Source of the DNA: JAIRNF01 sp031551125
Lineage (GTDB): Bacteria; Bacteroidota; Bacteroidia; Bacteroidales; UBA932
Assembly (NCBI GenBank): GCA_031551125.1
Contig: JAVBOB010000005.1
Coordinates: forward strand, 1-30,619
Length of the DNA stretch: 30,619 bases
Direction of reading: 5' to 3'
Positions within the stretch are counted from its first letter, which is position 1, and every line of letters begins with the position of its first letter. Below are positions 6,390 through 14,645 of this stretch, piece by piece. Both the position numbers and the translations under genes were made by a program. The notes beneath the pieces were generated by a model. That model did not search any database. It had not been told where the DNA came from and saw only the letters and a list, made by a program, of their open reading frames with translations.

Positions 6390-8492
6390 ATGAGTATTCT
6401 AGATACCGATATAAAATACCTTACCGGAGTAGGCCCAAAGAAGGCAGAAATGCTGGAAAAGGAGTTGAGCATACGCACATTTGGCGATATGCTCTACTAT
6501 TTTCCCTTTCGCTACATTGACCGAACGCAGCTATATAAGGTAAAAGATATTAACGCCGACCTGCCGTATATCCAGCTGAAAGGTAAGATTATTAGATTGG
6601 AAACCGTAGGCATACAACGCAACAAGCGCCTGGTAGCCTACTTTAGCGATGGCACAGGGACAGTTGAGCTAGTTTTCTTCAAAGGTCTGAAGTGGATAAC
6701 CGAGAAGTTGAAACCAAACGTTGAATACGTTGTTTTCGGTAAGCCCAGCCTATACAACAATAAGCTGAACTTAGTACACCCTGAAATTGATGCACCTAAC
6801 GAAGATAACGAGCTGCTGATTGCCAATATACAACCTGTATATAGTACAACAGAAAAGCTGAAAGACGGCTTTCTAGGAACTAAAGCCATTGGTCGCTTAC
6901 AGCTGGAGCTATACAAACAGACAAACTCAAAAGTAGAAGAAACGCTTCCGCAATACCTGATAGATGCTCATAAGCTACTACCCCTGAAGCAAGCGTTGCT
7001 TAATATACACTTCCCACAAAGTTCGGAGCTGCTGCAAAAAGCACAACAACGGCTAAAGTTTGATGAGCTGTTTTACATACAGCTGGGATTACTAAAGCAA
7101 CGTTCCGTGCGAATGGAAAAAAACAACGGATTTGTTTTTTCCAAAGTAGGAGAGCTATTTAACCGTTTTTACGAGCACCACCTACCGTTTACGCTAACCG
7201 ATGCCCAAAAACGAGTAGTGAAAGAAATACGCAAAGACATTGGCTCGGGAAAGCAAATGAACAGGTTGCTGCAAGGCGATGTAGGTAGTGGAAAAACATT
7301 GGTAGCCTTGCTTAGTATGCTTATTGCTGCTGATAACGGATACCAGTCGTGCATTATGGCTCCTACCGAAATTCTTGCACAACAACACTATGAAACCATC
7401 ACTAAGCTACTTGAGGGGATGGACATAAAAGTAGGATTACTTACAGGTTCAACCAAAAAGGCTGAACGCACTCGTTTATTTGCAGAGCTGATGGAAGGAA
7501 CGCTTTCTTTCCTTATTGGGACACATGCACTGATAGAAGATAGCGTACAGTTTAAGCAGCTGGGGCTAGCTATTATTGACGAACAACACCGTTTTGGGGT
7601 AGAACAGCGCGCTAAGCTGCATAGTAAAGGAGAACATCCGCCGCACGTACTGGTAATGACGGCAACCCCTATACCGCGAACCTTAGCCATGACGCTTTAC
7701 GGCGACCTTGACGTTTCTATACTCGACCAGCTGCCCCCCGGACGTAAACCCGTGAAAACATTGCATTTTTACGACTCCAAGCGCTTGAAAGTATTTGGCT
7801 TTATGCGTGACCAAATAAAGCAAGGACGACAGATATATGAGGTTTTTCCGTTGATTAAGGAGTCGGAAAAAATGGACTACAAAGACCTTGAAGACGGGTA
7901 TGCCGGAATAACACAAGCCTTTCCGCCCCCCGAATATGTTACCTGTGTAGTGCATGGACAAATGAAATCGGTTGACAAGGAATACTCCATGAATCTGTTT
8001 GCTTCCGGAAAAGCAAACATAATGGTAGCAACCTCTGTTATTGAGGTAGGCGTAAACGTACCAAATGCAACAGTAATGATTATAGAAAGTGCTGAACGCT
8101 TCGGGCTTTCACAGCTGCACCAGCTGCGCGGACGGGTGGGGCGCGGAGCCGACCAATCATACTGCATACTGATGAGTGGCAATAAGCTATCAAATGATGC
8201 ACGTAAGCGATTGGAGCTAATGGTATCAACTAACGATGGGTTTGAAATTGCCGAAAAAGACATGCAGCTGAGAGGACCGGGAGATTTGGAGGGAACCCAG
8301 CAAAGTGGTTTGGCATTGAATTTGCACATTGCCGATTTAGGTAAAGACGGACAGCTGCTGGAATATGTACGCAAGGTTGCTTACGACATTTTATCAGCCG
8401 ACCCGCACCTACAAGAACAAAAGAATATACTTTTGCAAAAACAGCTGCAAACACGCCGATTAGCAACAGTAGATTATAGTACCATCAGCTAG
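6390..8492 (+). CDS. recG: ATP-dependent DNA helicase RecG
   Basis: RecG is a superfamily 2 DNA translocase that remodels stalled forks and branch-migrates Holliday junctions. The 700-residue protein has the N-terminal wedge/OB region (LTGVGPKKAEML at 11-22 and FPFRYIDR near 38-45), the Q-like region TLTDAQ (268-273), Walker A GDVGSGKT (296-303), motif Ia APTEILAQQH (324-333), DEQH (397-400), TATPIPRT (424-431), and the C-terminal helicase domain with VIEVGVNVP and QLRGRVGRG. The DEQH box and QLRGRVGRG are characteristic of RecG/Mfd. It has its own promoter and is followed 15 bp later by the DUF3108 gene, probably in the same transcript. Confidence 0.97.
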   Translation: MSILDTDIKYLTGVGPKKAEMLEKELSIRTFGDMLYYFPFRYIDRTQLYKVKDINADLPYIQLKGKIIRLETVGIQRNKRLVAYFSDGTGTVELVFFKGLKWITEKLKPNVEYVVFGKPSLYNNKLNLVHPEIDAPNEDNELLIANIQPVYSTTEKLKDGFLGTKAIGRLQLELYKQTNSKVEETLPQYLIDAHKLLPLKQALLNIHFPQSSELLQKAQQRLKFDELFYIQLGLLKQRSVRMEKNNGFVFSKVGELFNRFYEHHLPFTLTDAQKRVVKEIRKDIGSGKQMNRLLQGDVGSGKTLVALLSMLIAADNGYQSCIMAPTEILAQQHYETITKLLEGMDIKVGLLTGSTKKAERTRLFAELMEGTLSFLIGTHALIEDSVQFKQLGLAIIDEQHRFGVEQRAKLHSKGEHPPHVLVMTATPIPRTLAMTLYGDLDVSILDQLPPGRKPVKTLHFYDSKRLKVFGFMRDQIKQGRQIYEVFPLIKESEKMDYKDLEDGYAGITQAFPPPEYVTCVVHGQMKSVDKEYSMNLFASGKANIMVATSVIEVGVNVPNATVMIIESAERFGLSQLHQLRGRVGRGADQSYCILMSGNKLSNDARKRLELMVSTNDGFEIAEKDMQLRGPGDLEGTQQSGLALNLHIADLGKDGQLLEYVRKVAYDILSADPHLQEQKNILLQKQLQTRRLATVDYSTIS

Positions 8493-8507
8493 TAAAACAT
8501 ATTCAAT

Positions 8508-9374
8508 ATGGTAAGCCACATAAAATTTGCAAAACACCAGCTAAGTATATATTGCGTCCTTTCCATTATTGCGCTATTTACCGCAAGCGGGAAAAGCCTT
8601 GCACAAACAAACAATCAAGGGTGTGCTGTGCCCAGTGAAGAAAATTACGCTTTTCAGGATGGAGAAGAGCTAACCTACGTTGCCAACTATACATGGGGAC
8701 TTGTATCTACAGATGTAGGCGAAGCAACACTTAGAATAAACCGTATTCTAAACGGCAATACTCCTTACTATTTTGTTGATGCTACAGCAAAAACCTATAA
8801 ATTTTACGATAACTTTTTTAAAGTACGAGATACCTATATGGCCCGCTTTAACGCGCAAACCCATAAATCGGTGTACTTTCACCGCAATATCAATGAAGGC
8901 GGTTACCTAAAAAAGAATACGCTCAACTTTGATTGGGACAACATGCTGCTGAAAAGCACTTCGCAGCGTAAAAAAAATACGCCGACAGACACTACACTGA
9001 AGCTCACCAACAGCTGCACTTTTGATGTGCTCACATTACTTTACTATGCGCGAAATATGGACTTCAGCTTTGCAAAGGAAGGGCAGTCGTTTCCGCTAAC
9101 CTTTGCCATTGATGAGGAAATTTACAACATTAAGTTTCGCTACGTAACCAAAGAAACCGTTGAACTGAAAGGCCAGGGCAACTTCCGATGCTTGAAGTTT
9201 GCGGTAGAGGTAGTGGCAGGTGAAGTGTTTACCGGAAAAGACGAGATTACCATGTGGGTTACCGACGACCGTAACCATGTTCCGCTCAAAATAGAATCGC
9301 CAATAGTAGTAGGAACTGTAAGAGCGCTTTTAACCAGCATGAAAAATCTCAAGCACCCGCAAACGTGTAAATAA
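8508..9374 (+). CDS. DUF3108 family exported protein
   Basis: This 288-residue protein starts with a basic N-terminus and a hydrophobic stretch (about 14-28) ending near SLAQ, a likely signal peptide, so it should act in the periplasm. The mature part begins with FQDGEELTYVANYTWG, followed by VGEATL, typical of DUF3108, and continues as a beta-rich domain ending in VPLKIESPIVVGTVRA. The family has no established function. It lies 15 bp behind recG, and its 3' end is marked by a strong hairpin at 9393-9427 followed by T residues. Family assignment is good; its role cannot be stated. Confidence 0.82.
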   Translation: MVSHIKFAKHQLSIYCVLSIIALFTASGKSLAQTNNQGCAVPSEENYAFQDGEELTYVANYTWGLVSTDVGEATLRINRILNGNTPYYFVDATAKTYKFYDNFFKVRDTYMARFNAQTHKSVYFHRNINEGGYLKKNTLNFDWDNMLLKSTSQRKKNTPTDTTLKLTNSCTFDVLTLLYYARNMDFSFAKEGQSFPLTFAIDEEIYNIKFRYVTKETVELKGQGNFRCLKFAVEVVAGEVFTGKDEITMWVTDDRNHVPLKIESPIVVGTVRALLTSMKNLKHPQTCK

Positions 9375-9392
9375 TTCCAACCGCTAATCATA

Positions 9393-9427
9393 AAAATCGT
9401 CATTGCTTCGCTCGCAATGACGATTTT
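9393..9427. repeat. Hairpin copy of the palindromic repeat (R5), probable terminator
   Basis: Perfect 14-bp arms AAAATCGTCATTGC (9393-9406) and GCAATGACGATTTT (9414-9427) enclose a 7-nt loop TTCGCTC. The core is the shared repeat CGTCATTGC/GCAATGACG. The A-rich and T-rich flanks make it a plausible bidirectional rho-independent terminator for the converging DUF3108 (+) and DUF4421 (-) genes. Confidence 0.85.
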
Positions 9428-9495
9428 AATTAACAACACTTATAGTCACGAAACAATAAACATCCGTAAGTCTGTATTAACTGTGTACCATTTTC

Positions 9496-10485
9496 CTACT
9501 CGGGAAATATTTTCTTCCAGAATTTACCGCTGATTTTTGGATGAATCTCAAATCGGTGAGTTAAGGTAAGTCGATAGTTCCCACTATTTAATCCCAGCTT
9601 TACCTCTTCAAAACTTCCAAGCCGTATCCCATCGTTAACTATCATCGCATTAATAGCCCACTTATCAGAATTGTAACCTAATGACAGGCGCGAAAAAAGT
9701 GTGGGAGAAAACGTCCATTTATAGCGAAGTGTATTAGCATCTGATATACTATTGTAACCAATATCGGCACCCAAAGAGAGAGACGCAGTAACAAAAAAAT
9801 GTTTTTTCATCACCAACGTATAAGCATACCCGGCAGTAGGACCAATTTGAATATTTGATATTTTTGATTTGCTTTGCCGCATTTCATATACATTAAGTGA
9901 ACTATCAGCCTTCAGCAAGCTGTAATATACCTGAGCTCCGGCTAACCAGCTGCCTGACGATTTTTTTTGCCATTCATTCTGAACAAACGCAGCCTTGTGA
10001 GAGTATTTTTGCCCATTAAAAATATATTGCCCAAATAACCCGTATTCATATAACGTAATATCCGGACGAATGTAGTAAGGCGTATCTTCATATCCTCTAA
10101 GATAGTAGCCTTTGTAATTTTGCCCCCAAAGATCAATCAGCAACATACGCCCGTATATATGGCACTGCAAATCCAAGTAGCTGGTTTTCCCACGGCTATC
10201 ATTAGGGTTCAGAAAGCCGAAGCCATACGCCAAATTCAATGTAAACCATCGGTATGTTGCGCCAATACCCAAATTATTAGTAGTGTTAGGCCTATACCTA
10301 AGTGCCGGCTTGCCTCCTGTTTCGTCTATGGCTATAGAAGAATACTTTTGAGAGTAGTAAAACCTAGCCGTCAACTGCTTAGCATAAGATGAAATATAGG
10401 TAGTATCTAGCAAGACCGAATCAGACTGTGCAAAAGAACACAGCCGGCATAACAGTAAAAGTATAGTAAAGTACAATCGTTTCAT
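9496..10485 (-). CDS. DUF4421 family outer-membrane beta-barrel-like protein
   Basis: This 329-residue protein has a clear signal peptide (MKRLYFTILLLLCRLCSFAQ, cleavage after about residue 20). Regions such as LRYRPNTTNNLGIG (62-75) and alternating aromatic strands follow throughout (YRWFTLNLAYGFGFLN and similar). The pattern and the YRPN-type motif fit DUF4421, a Bacteroidota family probably forming an outer-membrane beta-barrel. No enzymatic motif is seen. The ATG directly precedes the signal peptide. No convincing promoter element was found in the 50 bases upstream, which end at the MITE-like element. Its ligand or role is unknown. Confidence 0.82.
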   Translation of the reverse strand: MKRLYFTILLLLCRLCSFAQSDSVLLDTTYISSYAKQLTARFYYSQKYSSIAIDETGGKPALRYRPNTTNNLGIGATYRWFTLNLAYGFGFLNPNDSRGKTSYLDLQCHIYGRMLLIDLWGQNYKGYYLRGYEDTPYYIRPDITLYEYGLFGQYIFNGQKYSHKAAFVQNEWQKKSSGSWLAGAQVYYSLLKADSSLNVYEMRQSKSKISNIQIGPTAGYAYTLVMKKHFFVTASLSLGADIGYNSISDANTLRYKWTFSPTLFSRLSLGYNSDKWAINAMIVNDGIRLGSFEEVKLGLNSGNYRLTLTHRFEIHPKISGKFWKKIFPE

Positions 10486-10537
10486 CCGTCAAATAAGTCC
10501 CAAATCAAGGGAAGACTACCCCTAATATAGATTAACC

Positions 10538-10717
10538 CAAGTTGCTAGTTACAATAAAAGCACGTCATTGCGAGGCGCTTTTTGCCGACCCGAAGGGAGG
10601 CGAAGCCAACCAATCTGCTCAATTTGATGAGATTGGTTAGCTTCGCTGCCCTTCGGGTCGCTTCGCTCACAATGACGACCTTGATTTAATAATGCAAAAG
10701 GTGTAACTAGCAACTTG
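10538..10717. mobile_element. MITE-like element with terminal inverted repeats (R6)
   Basis: A 180-bp element is bounded by exact 16-nt terminal inverted repeats, CAAGTTGCTAGTTACA at 10538-10553 and its reverse complement at 10702-10717. Inside is a second palindrome: CGTCATTG (10563-10570) pairs with CAATGACG (10670-10677). Further inward, GACCCGAAGGG and CCAATCT blocks pair with AGATTGG and CCCTTCGGGTC around a loop near 10617-10629. No coding capacity is seen, so any movement would depend on a transposase elsewhere. No clear target-site duplication is visible. It lies between the divergent DUF4421 and DUF4105 genes, and its right end is 23 bp from the DUF4105 -7 element. Confidence 0.8.
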
Positions 10718-10740
10718 AACTGATTAATATAAAAATACGC

Positions 10741-10748
10741 TATCTTTG
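10741..10748 (+). promoter_or_regulatory. -7 promoter element of the DUF4105 gene
   Basis: TATCTTTG, 34 bp upstream of the ATG. The nearest TTG (10715-10717) is the last triplet of the MITE-like element. It is 23 bp away, slightly more than the usual 19-21. Confidence 0.6.
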
Positions 10749-10782
10749 AACATCACATCTGTAAACGTTAAACACCTACTAT

Positions 10783-11934
10783 ATGTTTCGTCAGCTATCG
10801 CTTTTTATCTGCCTAACGCTCCTAGCATCGGCATTAACCAACAGCACATCCGCTCAGCAGCTATCGCCAACGGCAAGCATATCGTTGCTAACTTGTGGCT
10901 CCGGAAATGAGCTATACTCAACCTTTGGCCACAGTGCGCTCAGGGTTTGTGATACGGCTCAACAGTTTGATATGGCGTTTAACTACGGTACGTTCGACTT
11001 TAGCGACCCAAACTTCTATAGCAATTTTGTTAGAGGAAAGCTACGCTATAAGCTATCTGTCTATCCATTCGATAGCTTTATGATGGAATATACGATGGAT
11101 GAACGCTGGGTAAAGGAGCAACAGCTAAACCTAACAGCAGAACAACGGCAAGCGTTGTTTGAGTTCTTGGTCAACAACAGTCGACCTGAAAACGCCTACT
11201 ATCTGTATGAATTTTTGTTTGATAACTGTTCATCTCGCATTCGCGATGTGCTGGAAAAAGTTTTTCCCGGACAAGTAAAGTTTTCCGAAAGCTATATGGA
11301 AGGCAAACCCAGCTTTCGCAACCTACTGCATGGCTGCTTAAATTCAATGCCTTGGACTAAGCTAGGTATTGACATACTGCTGGGTAAACGGGTTGATAGA
11401 GAAATGACTCCTCGCGAATACATGTTTCTACCCAACTACCTGTATGGCGCATTTGAACACGCTACGCTTAACGGACAACCGTTAGTGTCAAAGCAAATGC
11501 TCATTTTCCAACCTGCAAAAACAGTAAATCTACATATCAATATTTTCAGCCCATTGGCTGTGCTCTGCTTACTGTTTATACTCGTATTGGTTTGCAGCAT
11601 ACTAAAGTTTCCTCTGAGGGGTTTTGACTTTGTACTATTTTTTATAGTCGGCGCGCTGGGGGTATTTCTTGTGTTTATGTGGGTAGGAACAGAACATTAC
11701 GTAACCAAGTACAACTTTAACCTTTTATGGGCGCTTCCTACACATGCAATCACAGCTTTTTGGCTGCTAAAAAAACGCCGTCCGCAATGGATACGTTTAT
11801 ACTTTTTAGCAAACACACTACTCGGCATTATGCTGTTAGCGCTGTGGGCTGTGCTGCCTCAACAGCTCAACATTGCTCTAATTCCTGTGGTTGCACTGCT
11901 AGCGTTCCGCTCATACATGATTGCAAGAAAATAA
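10783..11934 (+). CDS. DUF4105 family membrane protein
   Basis: This 383-residue protein has a signal peptide (residues about 1-25, ending SAQ) and then the DUF4105 domain: LLTCGSGNELYSTFGHSALRV (about 35-55), FNYGTFDFSDPNFYSNFVRG and LFDNCSSRIRDVL. The conserved Cys and His residues (GHSALR, DNCSSR) resemble the His/Cys pair of NlpC/P60-like folds, so a periplasmic hydrolase role is conceivable but unproven. The C-terminal third holds about five membrane segments (near 257-276, 283-305, 315-325, 335-355 and 358-377). It is followed after 31 bp by the EVE-domain gene, probably in the same transcript. Confidence 0.83.
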   Translation: MFRQLSLFICLTLLASALTNSTSAQQLSPTASISLLTCGSGNELYSTFGHSALRVCDTAQQFDMAFNYGTFDFSDPNFYSNFVRGKLRYKLSVYPFDSFMMEYTMDERWVKEQQLNLTAEQRQALFEFLVNNSRPENAYYLYEFLFDNCSSRIRDVLEKVFPGQVKFSESYMEGKPSFRNLLHGCLNSMPWTKLGIDILLGKRVDREMTPREYMFLPNYLYGAFEHATLNGQPLVSKQMLIFQPAKTVNLHINIFSPLAVLCLLFILVLVCSILKFPLRGFDFVLFFIVGALGVFLVFMWVGTEHYVTKYNFNLLWALPTHAITAFWLLKKRRPQWIRLYFLANTLLGIMLLALWAVLPQQLNIALIPVVALLAFRSYMIARK

Positions 11935-11965
11935 TCCGTTTGCAAAATCTTTATACTACAAAATA

Positions 11966-12373
11966 ATGAACCATTGGCTGGTAAAATCGGAAGCCTCAAA
12001 GTATAGCTGGCAAATGCTGCTTAAAGATGGCAAAACGTTTTGGGATGGAGTACGCAACTATCAGGCACGCAACAACCTGAAAGCAATGAAAAAAGGCGAC
12101 CTTGTACTATTCTACCACAGCGTGGACGAAAAAGAGGTGGTAGGTATTGCCAAAGTAGTGAAAGAATTTTACCAAGACCCAACTACCACTGATGCTGCAT
12201 GGGTAGTAGTTGACATTGCTCCATACCAAACGCTGAAACATCCGGTAACATTGGAAACAATAAAAGCAGACACTTTGCTACAGCATATTGCGCTTATACA
12301 ACAGGCAAGGCTCTCTGTAATGCCATTAAAATCAGAAGAATTTAACCGGATTATTGAGTTAAGCGAAAAGTAG
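11966..12373 (+). CDS. EVE domain-containing protein
   Basis: This 135-residue single-domain protein begins MNHWLVKSEASKYSW, the conserved EVE-domain start. It continues with FWDGVRNYQARNNLKAMKKGD, LVLFYHS and VGIAKVVKEFYQDP. The EVE fold is related to PUA/YTH domains, and members are thought to bind modified bases in DNA or RNA. The frame is open 15 codons further upstream, but the family N-terminus fits the ATG at 11966. It follows the DUF4105 gene by 31 bp. Its stop is only 2 bp from the stop of the convergent PAP2 gene. No restriction or methylase gene is adjacent, so the ligand cannot be inferred from context. Confidence 0.9.
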   Translation: MNHWLVKSEASKYSWQMLLKDGKTFWDGVRNYQARNNLKAMKKGDLVLFYHSVDEKEVVGIAKVVKEFYQDPTTTDAAWVVVDIAPYQTLKHPVTLETIKADTLLQHIALIQQARLSVMPLKSEEFNRIIELSEK

Positions 12374-12375
12374 CG

Positions 12376-12948
12376 CTACGGTTGGCTTCTACTTGGCAGT
12401 CTGCGTTGATAGATGTGAATACAAAGCCGGTAAAGCAAATAGCAAACCACAGCAACCAACATTCCGAATATAGCGCCTCCAATAATATCTAACGGATAAT
12501 GCTTACCCACATATATACGACTGTATGACACTACGGCTGCCCAAGCAAAAATACTAATACGATAAGCTCTACTTGAAAAAAGAAAAGTAGTAAACATGGC
12601 GAAGCCAAATACATTAGCCGCATGGTTAGATATGAAGCTGAAACCTCTAGTACAGTTCTCCAGTACATGAATGTTGGACAAGGCAATACAAGGTCGGGGA
12701 CGCTGAAATGATTGCTTAATAACAGTGGATAGCTGGTCGCACAACAATATACACAGCGCCAGAAAAACAAACAAAACGAGGCTTTGCATCTTGTACTTCC
12801 GAACAATAAAAAAGCAAACAATAAGGTAAAGCGGTGCCCAAACGGGAACTTTACTAAAGATAACCATTATAGGGTCAAGCCACTGCACGTGGAGACCATT
12901 AAGAAAGGTAAACAAGGACGTATCCCATTCAGGAAAGTGCGCAGTCAT
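12376..12948 (-). CDS. PAP2 superfamily membrane phosphatase
   Basis: This 190-residue protein of the type 2 phosphatidic acid phosphatase superfamily probably dephosphorylates lipid phosphates, such as undecaprenyl pyrophosphate or phosphatidylglycerophosphate, at the inner membrane. All three motifs are present: KQSFQRPRP (K79, R86, P87), SNHA (107-110, with H109, in place of the usual PSGH), and SRIYVGKHYPLD (S143, R144, H150, D154). Membrane segments flank them at about 30-50, 56-74, 110-126, 130-145 and 152-176. It has a good promoter (12973-13002) divergent from the EEP gene. The exact substrate is not determinable from sequence. Confidence 0.92.
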   Translation of the reverse strand: MTAHFPEWDTSLFTFLNGLHVQWLDPIMVIFSKVPVWAPLYLIVCFFIVRKYKMQSLVLFVFLALCILLCDQLSTVIKQSFQRPRPCIALSNIHVLENCTRGFSFISNHAANVFGFAMFTTFLFSSRAYRISIFAWAAVVSYSRIYVGKHYPLDIIGGAIFGMLVAVVCYLLYRLCIHIYQRRLPSRSQP

Positions 12949-12972
12949 TAGCTAGGCATAAAGCTTATTGGA

Positions 12973-13002
12973 CAAAGATACAAAAGTAAAATAATAGTAC
13001 AA
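12973..13002 (-). promoter_or_regulatory. Promoter of the PAP2 gene (-33 and -7)
   Basis: On the minus strand TTG (13002-13000) is followed, after 19 bp, by TATCTTTG (12980-12973). This is the Bacteroidota spacing, and the ATG follows 24 bp later. Confidence 0.75.
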
Positions 13003-13027
13003 TATCATCATAAAGTATTATAACCGT

Positions 13028-13792
13028 ATGAAAACATACAAATTGTGGATTGGATTTTTATTAGTGGCTATACTTATCAGCTGTCAAACCGTGCACCAAG
13101 CAAGCCACAAAAGCGATGAAGCGATACGAATTTTATCATATAACATCCGCAATTCAAAAGGGATGGATGGAGTAACAGACTACAACCGTACTGCAACAGT
13201 AATCAATAGTATTGCTCCACAGGTAGCGGCAATACAGGAGATAGACAGCGTTACACATCGAAGTAAGGGTGTATATGTTTTACAAGAGCTGGCAAAACGT
13301 ACCAATATGTATGCAACATTCAACCCATCAATCAGCTATGATGGTGGCAAGTATGGCATAGGCATACTATCAAAAGAAAAACCGCTAACAACGAAAGTGG
13401 TTGCTCTACCCGGCCGAGAAGAACAGCGCTCTCTGCTAATTGCAGAATTCAGCCGTTACGTTGTTTGCTGTACCCATCTATCTCTCACTGCAGAGGACAG
13501 AATGGCCTCACTTTCTTTGATTAACCGAAACACCAAACCATATAGTAAACCTGTTTTCTTAGTTGGAGATTTTAATGCTGAACCGAACTCCGAATTTATT
13601 ATGGCTTTAAGCAAATCGTGGACTATGCTTAGTGACAGCAAGCAGCTTACATTCCCCTCCAGCAAACCTGACCGTTGTATTGACTATATTATGGTAAAAC
13701 CTGCTGTTACAGTAAAGCTTGTAAAAACGGAAGTGATAGCTGATAGTATAACCTCTGACCATCGTCCGTTATATGTAGATGTAACACTATGA
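13028..13792 (+). CDS. Endonuclease/exonuclease/phosphatase (EEP) family lipoprotein
   Basis: This 254-residue protein carries a short lipoprotein signal (hydrophobic 7-18, lipobox LISC with Cys19), so it is probably anchored in the envelope. The EEP fold is evident: ILSYNIRN (about 36-43), AAIQEIDS (metal-binding Glu), GDFNAEP (catalytic Asp and Asn) and SDHRPLYVDV (catalytic His) near the C-terminus. The family includes nucleases and phosphodiesterases for nucleic acids, phospholipids and phosphoinositides; the surface location argues against a DNA-repair role. It is divergent from PAP2 and convergent with tpiA. No clear promoter motif was found upstream. Confidence 0.9.
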   Translation: MKTYKLWIGFLLVAILISCQTVHQASHKSDEAIRILSYNIRNSKGMDGVTDYNRTATVINSIAPQVAAIQEIDSVTHRSKGVYVLQELAKRTNMYATFNPSISYDGGKYGIGILSKEKPLTTKVVALPGREEQRSLLIAEFSRYVVCCTHLSLTAEDRMASLSLINRNTKPYSKPVFLVGDFNAEPNSEFIMALSKSWTMLSDSKQLTFPSSKPDRCIDYIMVKPAVTVKLVKTEVIADSITSDHRPLYVDVTL

Positions 13793-13805
13793 GTAGGAAA
13801 GAAAA

Positions 13806-13826
13806 AGAGCCGCATATAGCGACTCT
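13806..13826. terminator. Possible terminator hairpin between the EEP gene and tpiA
   Basis: AGAGCCGC (13806-13813) and GCGACTCT (13819-13826) pair with one mismatch around a 5-nt loop. The stem has an A-rich left and pyrimidine-rich right flank and lies between two converging genes. The stem is short, so this is tentative. Confidence 0.4.
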
Positions 13827-13849
13827 CCTTATAATATGATAGCTTATGG

Positions 13850-14599
13850 CTAGAATGATTGCGCTATAGCAATAAAATCAGCTGCAGCTAACGATGCTCC
13901 ACCTATTAAACCACCATCAACATCGGGATTAGCAAATAGTTCTTTTGCGTTAGACGGCTTTGCGCTTCCTCCATACAGAATAGAAGTACTATCGGCTTTA
14001 GCACCAAATTTTTCTTTCAACGTTTTACGAATAAACGCATGCATTTCCTGTGCCTGATCAGGTGTTGCGGTCTTTCCCGTACCAATTGCCCAAACAGGTT
14101 CGTAAGCAATCACCAGCTGTTCAAAATCACTCTCGCTTAACTTAAATACTACCTCTTCCAGCTGGGTCTTTACCACATCAAAATGACGGTTAGCCTCACG
14201 TTCTTCCAACCTCTCCCCTATACAGAAAATAGGAACGAGCTTGTTAGCATACGCCTGCTTTACCTTTTTCATCAATATCTCGTTTGTTTCACTGTAGTAT
14301 TCACGGCGTTCAGAGTGTCCTAAAATAACATACCGGGCTCCGACAGATGCTACCATCTTTGCAGACACTTCTCCTGTGTATGCTCCCGCTTCCTCGCTCG
14401 CACAGTTTTGAGCTGAAAGTGCAACATTCGAACCCTTCAGCTGCTCACCAATAGATACAAGGTGGGTAAACGGAGGAGCAACAATCAGCGTTGCTTTGCT
14501 AACAGTAGAAGCATTTTCAAGTATTGCTTTTACCAGCTGCCTACCCTCTTCAACGGTAGTATTCATTTTCCAGTTTCCTGCAACAATCTTCTTTCTCAT
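13850..14599 (-). CDS. tpiA: Triosephosphate isomerase
   Basis: TpiA interconverts dihydroxyacetone phosphate and glyceraldehyde 3-phosphate in glycolysis. At 249 residues it is of standard length. Catalytic residues are visible: Asn9 and Lys11 in AGNWKMN, His94 in ILGHSERR, and Glu166 in AYEPVWAIGTG. The phosphate-binding glycines lie in ILYGGSAKPSNA and GGLIGGASL. It is the last gene of a minus-strand run behind the M28 peptidase and an unknown membrane protein, with gaps of 43 and 46 bp, so cotranscription is likely. No separate TAnnTTTG was seen directly upstream. Confidence 0.97.
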   Translation of the reverse strand: MRKKIVAGNWKMNTTVEEGRQLVKAILENASTVSKATLIVAPPFTHLVSIGEQLKGSNVALSAQNCASEEAGAYTGEVSAKMVASVGARYVILGHSERREYYSETNEILMKKVKQAYANKLVPIFCIGERLEEREANRHFDVVKTQLEEVVFKLSESDFEQLVIAYEPVWAIGTGKTATPDQAQEMHAFIRKTLKEKFGAKADSTSILYGGSAKPSNAKELFANPDVDGGLIGGASLAAADFIAIAQSF

Positions 14600-14645
14600 T
14601 TTTATAATAGTTTTATCAAATTAGGTTGAATGCAAATGCTTCGAA

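Noticed and set aside
7877..8374. 165-codon open frame antisense to recG
   Set aside because: Ser/Pro-rich shadow opposite conserved helicase motifs; no sign of an independent gene.
11966..12373. EVE protein as part of a defence island
   Set aside because: Neighbours are a DUF4105 protein and a PAP2 phosphatase; no nuclease, methylase or restriction gene is present.
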